From: Pratylenchus scribneri
Lineage: Eukaryota > Nematoda > Chromadorea > Rhabditida > Pratylenchidae
Reading direction: 5' to 3'
Assembly (NCBI GenBank): GCA_030063045.1
Contig: JAQSEB010000033.1
Coordinates: 3,213,001-3,277,000 of the forward strand
Length of the DNA: 64,000 nt
The position numbers and the translations under genes are program-made. The notes beneath the pieces are model-generated. The model saw only the letters and a list, made by a program, of their open reading frames with translations, was not told where the DNA came from and did not search any database. This document shows positions 35,505-46,653 of this stretch, one piece after another; the stretch's first letter is position 1, and each line of letters starts with the position of its first letter.

Positions 35505-38500
35505 ATGGCTGGACGTTTGAGAAGTAATACTAATGGGACGAATCGTAAACGGGCACAGATTGGTGGCAATAATAAAAAGAAGGTTAAACTATTTAAATTA
35601 TTAAAAACTAAATTGTATTCATTTAAACAAATCCACAGAAAGAATTGGATGAAAATTTATTGGCAATGGAGGCAGTGAATGCTGAATCATGTTGGAAAAT
35701 TTACCGACTCCACGAGAATGCTTGCACTCTTCATTTTCCTCCACAATCAAAGTTTGAAAGAAATCATTTTCAAATATTTGTTTTTTAGGCTCAAAAATTG
35801 CAAACAAAATCCATATTGCATTCATCGACTTGGGTTCGAGAAGATCGAAAAAATATTCCAAAACCTGCAAGAAGGAAAGTCGGCAGCTGACATAATCATT
35901 CGGCGCAATCGTGAAGAACAACCATGTGGCCTGGTCAACACGGGAAATTACTGCTATTTGAACAGTTTTCTTCAGGTTTATAATTTGAATTAAACATTGA
36001 GAAATTAAAACCGAACATTAAAGATTTGGTTCAATGATGTTCGCTTCCGTCAGTGCATCTTCGATTGGCGGCCTCATGCGGAGTGGGTCAAACCAGATGG
36101 CGTTAAATTGGATATACAAGAAGTGCTCAACTGCTTGCAGCGGCTGTTCATCACATTGCAGAATACTCCATTCGTATTAATACATATTTAATTTTAATTA
36201 AAAAGAAATATTTAAGGACTCCACGAATCCAAAGGAATTCATCAATTTGCTTCGCCTGGACAATGAGCAAACAAGATGTGCAGGAATTCCACACCCTCTT
36301 CTTTGACACCCTCGAACGAAATCTTCAAGTGCATCCAAATGGACAAATGATTCATCGAACCATAAACGAGCTATTTCTGGTTAATTTTTAAAATATTAAT
36401 GAATTCAAATACAAATTATTTTCAGAGTCGACTTCGTCAGGTGACCGGTTGTCAAAGTTGTGGAAATGAAAGGACAGCATTCTGCGAATATCGATCACTT
36501 CTACTCAGCATTGATGGTCTCAGTTCACTGCATGACGCAATAACCAAATTCCTTGAGCCTGAAAAGTTTGTTTACATTTTTAAAATTTTATTCTAAATTT
36601 ATTACAGTTTGAGCGATTTTAAATGCACATGTGGGAAGACAGGATTCACAAATAAATGGATGGCATTTGAAACGTTGCCGCAAGTTCTGATCATCCAGTT
36701 GATCCGATATGTCTACGACAGGTTTATTTTTAATTCAAATTAATTATTAATATTTAATTTTCCAGCGCCAAAGAACAAAACAGGAAATTGAAGACGGCCA
36801 TTTCATATCCGCGCTTTCTCAAGGCCACGAAACTGAAGCCGGATGTTAACAATGCTGAGGAGTATGAGCTCAGTGCAGTCATGATTCACGAGGGCCCAAA
36901 TTCCCATTCTGGTCACTATTATGACATCATCCGGGATCCAATCACCAATCGATGGTTCAGCTACAATGACAAGGTTAATTAAATAACATTAATTAAATAA
37001 TATTAATTAAATAATATTAATTAAATAATATTAATTAAATAATATTAATTAAATAATATTAATTAAATAATTATTTTAAATTCAGCGAGTTGAGGCCGAA
37101 AAGCGCGAACCGGGATATGACAAAGAACCGCCAAGCAATCAACGAGCCACCAATGATCAAAAGGGATGCTATGCTCTGATTTATCAACGGAAGAAATTAC
37201 CGGCACCAAAGAAGAATGCCAAAATTGAATTTCGAATGCCGCCGGAGGAAGTTGTGAGAGATGTTTGCAAAAAGGTAGCACAACTGAATCATTTAAAATG
37301 AATAAAATTAAAATTTTCAGCTCGAAGATGATTTTGCGCGGCAAAGCAAAGAGGGCACTCGTTCCAATGAACTTTGGGAATATCGAATCAGACAAAGACA
37401 TGCATATTTGAACAACCTTATCATGGAGTTGGAGGTTTTTTTATTCAAATTCATTCAAAATATTATTTATTATTATAGGTGGCGAATGGCATGGAATGGT
37501 TGAACAGAGCCGATGAAATTGTTTTCATTCCAACTGCAATTTTCACTGATTTGTTTACAAAAGAGCACGAGGCAATTAGGGATATGCGCACAATTGATGA
37601 TCAAATGTTGGAAACGCCGCCACCGAAGGAAGAAGTGAATTGGACGAAGAAGAAGGAAGAATGCGATAACATAGAGAACACAAAAAATGGCCACAAACCA
37701 CTGAGTCGACAAGCTGGAAGTGCTGGATCGCATCCAAAATTGGCCAAAAGTGACAGCGTATTTTCGTTTGATGGCATGGAACACGATGATGAGGATGATG
37801 CAAAAAATGCAAAGAACGGGCAAAAAGAAATTCAAAATTGCTTGGCTTCACATGAGGTTGTTTACGCGCCGGAACCATTGGCAGAGTGCAAATTGATTAT
37901 GTGCAAACATGACAATGTGCCATTGAATGTCGTATTGAAGGGTGAACTCAAAGCTGTTCGAGAAGTGGGAGCACGCCGACTCGTTCAGGTTTGCTTGAAA
38001 TTTCAAATAAATATTTTAAATTTTTTATAATTTTTTAGGATTTCAATCTTCGTTTGTTGCATTTCAGTGAAGATCCTGATGAAGAGAATAAAACACCAAG
38101 TGATGAGGCACTAATTGGAAGCGCAAATGACATAGCGAATGACCAACCGTGCACATCCGCATCATTGGCAAAAAGTCCTCTGAAGAACAAAGAAAATGGA
38201 AATCAAACAGTTGGCCGTAGGACGAAGGAGGATTTTGCAAATAAACGATTTTTGACTGGGTCAGTTTTTCAATTAGAAAATAATAAAGAGATTTACTTTT
38301 TAGCGCCGATCTATGCTTTGATTGCATTAAAGAATTTCGAAATCGTGCTACTTTCCGCCATGACTTATCGGCAACGGAGGATCAACTCAGTGAAACAATG
38401 AAGAATTTGGCAAGAAGGTAAGCGAATTTTCCAACATGTTTTATTTTTATCAGTAAAACTCATAGAGCTTATGATCCGAATCGGCCCAATCAAATTTTGG

Positions 38501-40338
38501 CATTTGATCCGCCTGAAAGGGCTCTCTGGTTCTCTTTGGCGGATTTGAGGAATTTCAAGAAGATAGCATTAGATCAATTGCAGAAGAATGCCAATGATTT
38601 GAACATGGACGACGATGATGAGCCGGCGGGTTGGAAATTAATAATAAAATTTTAATATAAAAATTCTTTTTAGAAAAACGGTCAAAGGAGGATAATATCA
38701 ATGAAGGAAATGATGAATATGGAGATTTGGCTGATGATCAAAATGCACCTTCATCGGAAGAAGTCATATGCGTCGATGAGGATAAAGTCCAAAATGGGAA
38801 GGAATCGGCCATTGAATATCAGGATGAAGAGGATGATGACATTGAAGTGATGAATGAGGAGAATTTGGCAGAAAAGAATCGAAGTCCACCTGGATATGAT
38901 GAGCAAGGAAGGGAGATATTTGATGTGCCAGAAGATGCTGATAAAGAGGAAATTATTGAAGACAATGCAAATGAGAAGAAAACACCAATTAAATTCAACC
39001 AAGACATTTATTGCAAACATGGTAATTTTTTTTTGACATTTTGTTATAAGAAAATTCGAATTTATAGGTAAACTTTCGAACAAAACAAAGCGCGCCTGGT
39101 TGACCGAGGAAGAATGGAGCAAAATGAAATGGTGTTTCTCTGATTATGCCGAACCGATTCCATGCACAGCGCAAGAATGTCTCATATGTACGAGAGACCG
39201 TGATGTAAGTGAAAATAATTTATGAAATAAAAATATCTTCATTTATATTTAGATTATCCAACGTCTCGAAACAAATAGTTTGGATCAATTTCATTCACTT
39301 CAAACCGAACTAAAAGCGCTATTGAGTAAAATTGTGTCAAGACGTCCTGGGGAGCCTGGCAACGGAAAAAATTACACGAATGTTATTTGCAAGGAATTTG
39401 TTACCAAAATGCGCAATACCAATCGGGCCAGGTAATTTTTTTATAATTCATTAATAATTACAAATAACAATTTCAGACAAAAATCAATTCCTGAAATTTG
39501 TCAACAATGTTTGCTTTGCCGGCATGGACAGCCTTATCTTCCATTGGCATCAGAGAATGATCAACAGGAGGCGGACATCAAATTATTTTCAATTTTTGCT
39601 CAAAATGGAGGAAAAAATGAAGCGGGACATGCCCAGGGTATTCCATTGTTTGAATCGGAGTGGCGTCAACTGATCAATGCTTATCAGCGACATGCAGGAG
39701 ACCAAAAACAACCAACGGAAATTCTGCTATTGGAGAATGGTTTGAATAGCAATAAATACAACTAAAATCAATTCAATTATAGGTCAATATTTGGACTTCT
39801 GTGACAATTGCTTCTTAGAATTCTCGCGAAATGAAGAAATGAAACAATACATCTATCCCGAGGGAGCAACCATTTTTGTCAAGGTAATCAAATTTAATAA
39901 ATATTGTTATTTAATTTTTATTTTTTTAGAAACAAGATGATGCAGATGATAAACCGAATGCCACTCCTTCATCCAGTCGTCCAGTGGCGGTCACTACTCG
40001 GCGTTGTGCTCAAAAAAGTTTGTTGAAAGTGAAGGTAAAAAATTTTTTTTAAATATTGAAATAATTTATATTTTTAGATGCGTTCGGATCAAACTATCAC
40101 GGATCTCAAGATGGAGCTAATGAAGCAAATTCGTGCATCGCCCATCGATCAACTTCTCTACCTTGGCGAAAATATGCTGGACAACGATTTGACATTGGAA
40201 GCAGCTCGCGTGCCGGCAAATAATCAGGCCAATCCGCTGATCTTAATTCTACAACAACATGACATTGACGACACCGGCACAAATAGCCAAAAGCCACGGG
40301 AGCGGGAGAGAGGCTTCAGGGATACGGCATTGGCGTGA
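35505..40338 (+). CDS. USP48: USP48-type ubiquitin-specific protease
   Basis: A cysteine deubiquitinase, in animals nuclear or cytoplasmic. ATG 35505 (MAGRLRSNTNGTNRKRAQIG). The Cys box is LVNTGNYCYLNSFLQ (about 35.93-35.98 kb) with NCKQNPYCIHRLG upstream, as in USP48. Zinc-binding CxxC pairs follow (TGCQSCGNERTAFC and CTCGKTGFTNKW), then the His box GPNSHSGHYYDIIRD with WFSYND (36.9-36.97 kb) and YALIYQRK. Later exons contain DUSP-like segments (RAWLTEEEWSKMKWCFSDY, FCDNCFLEFSRNE). The C-terminus is a ubiquitin-like fold (DQTITDLKMELMKQI ... LYLGENMLDNDLTLEAA). Stop at 40336-40338, with AATAAAAT soon after. An intron at about 36.98-37.08 kb contains a 14-bp tandem repeat. Residue before the active-site Cys is Tyr instead of the usual Thr. 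Confidence 0.93.
36975..37075. repeat. 14-bp tandem repeat inside a USP48 intron
   Basis: About seven copies of TAATTAAATAATAT, nearly identical, fill the intron between YND-K and RVEAEK exons. The splice sites flank the repeat. Confidence 0.9.
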
Positions 40339-40661
40339 ATTGAGAATGTGACAACAATAAAATATTTGCTGAGACCATCTCCTTAAATAAACTCATCCGA
40401 AATTCCCAGATGAATATATAAATTATTGCTCCACACCGCTCATTTAAATTATTGGGTAGCTTTTTTTGGTCCATTATTGTTTTTTGTTGTTTGATTGTAA
40501 ATTTTCGAATAAAGTTTATATTTATACTTATTTGTATTTAATTGATTTTAAAAGGGATTTTACTATTCCCTGATTTCATTTTATATGACTAATCACAATT
40601 ATCATATTTTTCATGTCAGAGAAAAGCATAATTAATTGAATTGATAATAAGCAACAATTTA
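40339..40661. other. Intergenic between USP48 and SRRT
   Basis: About 320 bp, AT-rich. AATAAA-like words follow the USP48 stop. No gene. The spacing and same orientation allow an operon, but the gap is on the long side. Confidence 0.4.
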
Positions 40662-43600
40662 ATGGTTTACGACGAATCTGAGCATCTTCGGTCCGATCAA
40701 GAAGAAAAGCGCCGCGAGAAATTCAGGCGTGAACGAGGGCCGGATTGCGCGAATATGGACAGAGGTGGTGGAAGACGTTTTGGTGGACAAGAGAGGTTTT
40801 TATTTTAATTTATTTGGATAAATTTTACAATTAAGACGTGATTATAACAATGGACTTGGCAGGAAGCGACCAAATCGAGACGATGAATTCACAGCCCCAA
40901 CAAAGCGAAGCAGATTGTAATTAAATTATTTTGTTAAATTCATAAAATTAAAATTAAGTGACGGTGCAACCGATTCTTATGATCCACAATTCATTCGAAA
41001 AGATGGCGAAATTGCTGGTCAAGGAGGCACACAAATTCAACAATTGCTCACATTCAAAAAGTTTTTGGCCACTCAAGACGAATCCTTGACCGATGAACAA
41101 GCAATTGACAAATACAAGGAGTACAAATTGGAATTCATGAAACAAGAATGTGAACGCTATTTCCAAGCACACAAGGAGGAAGAATGGTAAGAATGACCGA
41201 ATCGACCATCAATGTTTTAATTTAGGTTTCGCCTCAAATATCATCCAGAAGAAGGCAAACAACATGTAGAAGAGCGTCAAAAGAATTTGCAAAAGCGCTT
41301 GGAAATTTTTAACCAACTGCAGGCTAATGGTCGTTTTGATGAGCTGGGATTGAGCTACGAAAAGGCTGAATCAATTATTCGAATTTTTAATGAAGGTTTG
41401 AGTGGAATTATAATTGTTAAATTAATTTTTTTATTATAGTTGTTATCAAATTGGAAGATGGAACCGAATCGGACATTGCAGCAGCTAATGCGGAAGAAAT
41501 CGACGATGAATCTGTGCTGGATTTGCTTACACCGGAACAATTGACGAAGAGAGAAGAAGAGAAAAAATTGCGTGAGACCGGAACAGAGACAAATGGAGCA
41601 AAAGAGGCCGAGAGAAACGCATCAGGTAGATAGAATATTTTAAAATAAAATCATTAAAAATAATTTTAGTTTGCAAGGCTGAAAGCATGGAAATATCAGA
41701 TGACAACGAAATGAGATCATCCACCAAACGCAATCAACCGCACAAAACCCGTAGCATCTACTTCCGCACAATTCCAGCCGATGTCACATTGGTCAATATG
41801 GAAAATGTTAGAATACTAAATTATTTTCATTTAAAAAATTCTTGTTCATTTTCAGCTTTGCAAACAACATCCTGGCTTTCTTCGTTTGGCACTCACAGAT
41901 CCAGTGACCGATTCCACCGGGAAATTGATGCGTTCTGCTTGGGCCACTTATCGTTGGGATGTCAATATCAATGACATCTTTTGGGCATTGCGCAATTCAA
42001 AGGTTAGAAAAGGGAAAATTAATTCAATAAATTGTAGTATATTTATAAAAGTTTGAGGTCGGGGTAAATCGCCGTCGGGTGCCAGTAACTTTGTTTGTAT
42101 AAAGATTTTCTATATTACTTTTTACTGTAGTTTACAAGGTTATTTTTTTATAAAAATTTAGTTCTCAATCGAACGAGAATTTTATGCAAATTTTTGATTT
42201 TTCCTTATATCCACTTATTAAAACATAATTTGATGGAGAGAAGTCTTGTCTTTTGTGGCCCATTAGTGCATTGGTATGTAGCTTGATTTGATTTTTAGTG
42301 ACCGGGAAATGACAAAAGGTCACGGGTTCGATTCCCATTGGTGGCAGGTGTTTTTAATTTTGTTTTTTTTTTCTCTTTTTTTGTTTTTTCTTTTTATTTT
42401 TTATTTTCTCAAGGAGTAGATGTGAGATTTAACAAAATATTAATTTTTATAATTTTAACAATTAAAAAATGATTTTTTCAGCTTAATGGAATTGAACTTG
42501 GAGCAGCAGTCAACCGTGAATTAAAATGCCGTGTTCGTACAATTGGGGCTACCAGAGGATTGACCGGTCACCGTCCAATTGTTCAGAATGATATTCGGTT
42601 AATTTTAAATCAGATTAAAAATTTAACATTTTAATTTTTAGAAATGCCGCAAAATTGGTTGTTCTTTTGGATTTGAAAGCCGGATTTTACAAAGAGGCGA
42701 AGAACAAGCACAGGGCGGGGAACAAGACAATGGTTAATAAATAAATATTTATAATTAAATTATATTTTCGAATTTAAGCTGATTTGGCCGATTTGGAGGC
42801 GGCAGTTTTGCGCAGTCGAAATCCACTGTTGGCCGGTGTCATCAAAGACTACATGGTGGAGGAATGCAGTGCCGAAGAGGAGGCAATCCAAGAAAAGGCT
42901 GCAGAGATCGATGGAAGCGAAGTGACCCAACAATTTGAGTTGGACAAATCAATGATTGAGGTAAATTGAATGGAATTGGAGAGATTGTTCAGTTTATGTT
43001 TAATTAATTTCAGTTTTTGGATCGTCTTCTTTTGTATTTGCGCATTGTGCATTCCGTGGATTATTATGCCTCAACCGAATACCATAATGAGGATGATATG
43101 CCAAATCGGTCCTTTTTCCTTTATTTTTAAATAATTTTATGATTCCTTCAGCCTTGGCATTGTCCACGTCCGCGGTCGGCCACCCTCCTCTGCCACACAA
43201 AATTGGCCATGCAATGACCGGGGAATTCCGTTCTTGTCCAGAAATGCAGTCAATCAACACAATTCCACATTCAATTATCGAACCGAGAATGGATTGATCC
43301 GAAAATTGATGTTGCCAGAATCGGAATTGGCCAAATTGGGAAAGAAGGACGCAGAAAAGTGGGAAAAGGGCTTTATCAAATTAATTTAAAAATAATTTTT
43401 TAGAGCAGTCGAGGATTTCATGAACGCCAACACCCAGCAACTTGGTCCCGAAAAGTGGTTATGCCCATTGAGCGGCAAAAAATTCAAAGGAGCCGAATTT
43501 GTGCAGAAACATATTCAAACCAAATTCGCAAAGGAATTGGAAGCAGCCCGCCATGAAGTAAATCCATTTAATTATTATTTAATTCCATACTTTTTAGGCT

Positions 43601-44077
43601 TTATATTTCAACAACTTCCTCGCTGATCCCGGCCGTCCACATAATCCAATTTTCGTCAAATCCGTCAATCCGACACACCAAATGGATGAACGCCTTGCAC
43701 GGGAACAACGCAGCCCATCACCGCCTCCAATTCGTCCCCGCCGATCATCAGGCGAAGAAAATGTGGGTGGAAGGCCAATTACTGAGGCAAATGACCGACC
43801 AAGTAAAATTCCATTTAGTAAAATTAAATCTCCATTTCCATTTTCAGCTTATTAACGTGGACCGGGATGGAGTGCTGGTGGAGGAGGAGGCAATCGTTTT
43901 GGCGGAGGCCGTCCATTCGGTGGTGGTGGAGGAGGATTCGGTGCACCTCCGCGTCGAACATTCCATGAGCCATTCAACGAGATGAACATGGGCACAGGCG
44001 GCGTAATGCGAAAAGACCCCCGGGCACCACCTAGCTATCGAGACTTGGATGCACCCTGCGATGAGCCATTATTTTGA
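40662..44077 (+). CDS. SRRT: SRRT / ARS2 (serrate) RNA effector
   Basis: A nuclear cap-binding-complex partner that links capped RNAs to microRNA processing, 3' end formation and export. ATG 40662 begins an Arg/Glu/Gly-rich region. The conserved core follows: [40 protein letters not shown] and [12 protein letters not shown]. An RRM-like region includes [16 protein letters not shown] and [15 protein letters not shown]. The C-terminal domain contains [25 protein letters not shown] sequence and the zinc-finger hallmark [20 protein letters not shown] (about 43.46-43.52 kb). The tail is Gly/Arg-rich ([20 protein letters not shown]) and ends [18 protein letters not shown]. Stop 44075-44077, then AATAAAG. 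Intron 42003-42481 is unusually long. Confidence 0.94.
42225..42425 (+). mobile_element. tRNA-derived SINE-like insertion in an SRRT intron
   Basis: Intron 42003-42481 is 479 bp against the usual 40-80. It contains an A-box-like TAGTGCATTGG (42264-42274) and a perfect B box GGTTCGATTCC (42325-42335). A six-base stem GTGACC/GGTCAC (42298-42303 and 42318-42323) lies between them, and a long T-rich tract (about 42350-42415) follows. This is the layout of a tRNA-headed retroposon; a full tRNA cloverleaf is not evident. Confidence 0.55.
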
Positions 44078-44339
44078 GATCAGAGTGAAACAATAAAGAA
44101 CTAATGGTAAAACAGAATCAAAGATCCACCAAATTTATTCTCCATCATAAATTTTTTAATTTTGTTCGGCCATCCTTTTCAATAATTGTGGCCAATTATT
44201 TCATTTTTTCCTTTTTTTTTTTGCTATCATTTGGATTTATTTAATTTAATAATTTTCTTTCAATAAAATTGTTTGGTACTTTAATTTAAGCGCATCAAAT
44301 TAATTGACAAATTTAGTCCCAATATATAAAATAAACATA
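44078..44339. other. 3' region of SRRT
   Basis: AT-rich with AATAAAG at about 44090 and AATAAAAT near 44262. No gene. Confidence 0.4.
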
Positions 44340-45836
44340 GCAATTGTAATTGTCTAAGTTCATTCCGGAAGGATTGTAATTGCTGTTGTAATTTTTTTAA
44401 CTTCACTCCGGAAGGATTTTGTACTTGCGATTGTAAATGTAATTGCTAAGTTTATTCCGGAAGGATGGTAACTGCGATTGTAATTGTAATTGCGATTAAT
44501 TTCTAAGTTGTAATTGCGATTGTAATTGTAAAATCTAAATTGTAATTGCGATTGTAATTGTAATTTCTAAATTGTAATTGCGATTGTAATTGTAAATTCT
44601 AAATTGTAATTGCGATTGTAATTGTAAAATCTAAATTGTAATTGCGATTGTAATTGTAATTTCTAAATTGTAATTGCGATTGTAATTGTAATTTCTAAAT
44701 TGTAATTGCGATTGTAATTGTAAATTCTAAATTGTAATTGCGATTGTAATTTCTAAGTTGTAATTGCGATTGTAATTGTAAAATCTAAGTTGTAATTGCG
44801 ATTGTAATTGTAATTTCTAAATTGTAATTGCGATTGTAATTTCTAAGTTGTAATTGCGATTGTAATTGTAAAATCTAAATTGTAATTGCGATTGTAATTG
44901 TAAAATCTAAATTGTAATTGCGATTGTAATTGTAAAATCTAAATTGTAATTGCGATTGTAATTGTAAATTCTAATTGTAATATTGCGATTGTAATTGTAA
45001 TTTCTAAGTTGTAATTGCGATTAATTTCTAAGTTGTAATTGCGATTGTAATTGTAAAATCTAAATTGTAATTGCGATTGTAATTGTAATTTCTAAATTGT
45101 AATTGCGATTGTAATTGTAATTTCTAAATTGTAATTGCGATTGTAATTGTAATTTCTAAATTGTAATTGCGATTGTAATTGTAAATTCTAAATTGTAATT
45201 GCGATTGTAATTGTAATTTCTAAGTTGTAATTGCGATTGTAATTGTAAAATCTAAATTGTAATTGCGATTGTAATTGTAAAATCTAAATTGTAATTGCGA
45301 TTGTAATTGTAATTTCTAAGTTGTAATTGCGATTGTAATTGTAAAATCTAAATTGTAATTGCGATTGTAATTGTAATTTCTAAGTTGTAATTGCGTAAAT
45401 TGTAATTGCGATTGTAATTTCTAAATTGTAATTACTAAGTTGTAATTGAGATTGTAATTTTATTTGTGTTCTTTCCGGAAGGATTGTAATTGCGATTGTA
45501 ATTGTAATTTCTAAGTTGTAATTGCGATTGTAATTGTAAAATCTAAATTGTAATTGCGATTGTAATTGTAAAATCTAAATTGTAATTGCGATTGTAATTG
45601 TAAAATCAAATTGTAATTGCGATTGTAATTGTAATTTCTAAGTTGTAATTGCGTAAATTGTAATTGCGATTGTAATTTCTAAATTGTAATTTCTAAGTTG
45701 TAATTGAGATTGTAATTTTAATTTGTGTTCTTTCCGGAAGGATTGTAATTGGGATTGTAATTTTCTAACTTCGTTCCAGATTCCAGAAAGGGATTTGTAA
45801 TTTCTTGATCTGGAAGGATTGTAATGGCGATTGTAA
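44340..45836. repeat. Minisatellite array 2, same unit family as array 1
   Basis: About 45 copies of the TTGTAATTGC-GATTGTAATT unit, in the same orientation as array 1. The commonest endings are GTAAAATCTAAA, GTAATTTCTAAG and GTAATTTCTAAA, so it is more heterogeneous than array 1. TTCCGGAAGGATTG-type motifs interrupt it at about 44366, 44408, 44456, 45474 and 45733. Some units are deleted to 20 bp or so (for example near 45394 and 45652). The array lies 3' of SRRT. Confidence 0.95.
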
Positions 45837-46409
45837 AGATAAAGAACATTTATATTGTCCAATTCGATCTCATCAGCTCATTATTCTACCCAATAATCCA
45901 TCACTAAAATCTAGGCTTTTATTCTCCTTTGCTCTAACTAAATTAATATTTCGGAATTATGGCATTTCTTTTATTGCCTGAAGAATGGACGAAGGATATG
46001 ATTACGGTGGAAAAGGAAGCAAAAAGTGGGCAGAAGGAATAGAATTCATCATGAGAAAAATTTCATTATTCTATGCATAAATTCATAAATTATTTGGAAA
46101 TGATTCCAAAATACTTTGTGGCTATTTTATAAAGATAAATTTTATCTACGAAATTGTGGTCTGCGACCCTGGCAAAAGATGGTGGTAGATGTTGTGGCCT
46201 TGGCCTCCATAATAAATTCGTGGAAATTGAAGGGGAGAATGAAAATAGCCAGCAGACAAATTCAAAATATTCTTTAAAAAATAAAACTGTCTAATTTCAT
46301 GCTCTAATCAATTAATAATGCCCAAAATTGTCCAAATTTTCTTCATTATTGCATTGATTTCGATTCAAGTAAAAGTGAAATTTAAATATAATTCCCTATT
46401 CAAATAAAT
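45837..46409. other. Intergenic; possible signal-peptide exon
   Basis: A short ORF from ATG 46318 reads MPKIVQIFFIIALISIQ, which resembles a signal peptide and is followed by a GTAAAAG donor-like site. It does not splice in phase to the next ORF by any rule I could apply. An earlier ORF at 45960 is only 28 residues. Confidence 0.3.
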
Positions 46410-46601
46410 ATGGCCAGAGGGCAAGAAGCGGATTCTGGAGCATTTTGGCTGAATCCAGTGTCCGTTGGTAGTCCAAATATTTTGCCATTGAAGGATTTGA
46501 CGAACATTGATTTTGCCAATTTATTCGGAGGAATTGGTGGAGGAAAGAGGAGGAGGAGAAAAAATGAATATTATTGGGAAAATAATGGCAAAATGAATTG
46601 A
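46410..46601 (+). CDS. Possible small peptide-precursor exon
   Basis: A 63-residue frame from ATG 46410 to TGA. It contains NIDFANLFGGIGGGKRRRRK, with a glycine run before a strongly basic cluster. That layout resembles a prohormone cleavage and amidation site, followed by NEYYWENN. A hydrophobic signal-like ORF lies 92 bp upstream, but the junction is out of phase with standard or GC donors. It may be a real two-exon secreted peptide with an unrecognised splice, or chance. It is convergent with the peroxidase gene. Confidence 0.3.
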   Translation: MARGQEADSGAFWLNPVSVGSPNILPLKDLTNIDFANLFGGIGGGKRRRRKNEYYWENNGKMN

Positions 46602-46653
46602 GGATGAGCAAATTGGTCGATGGAATTATTTACAAAATATTATTTAAATAAAT

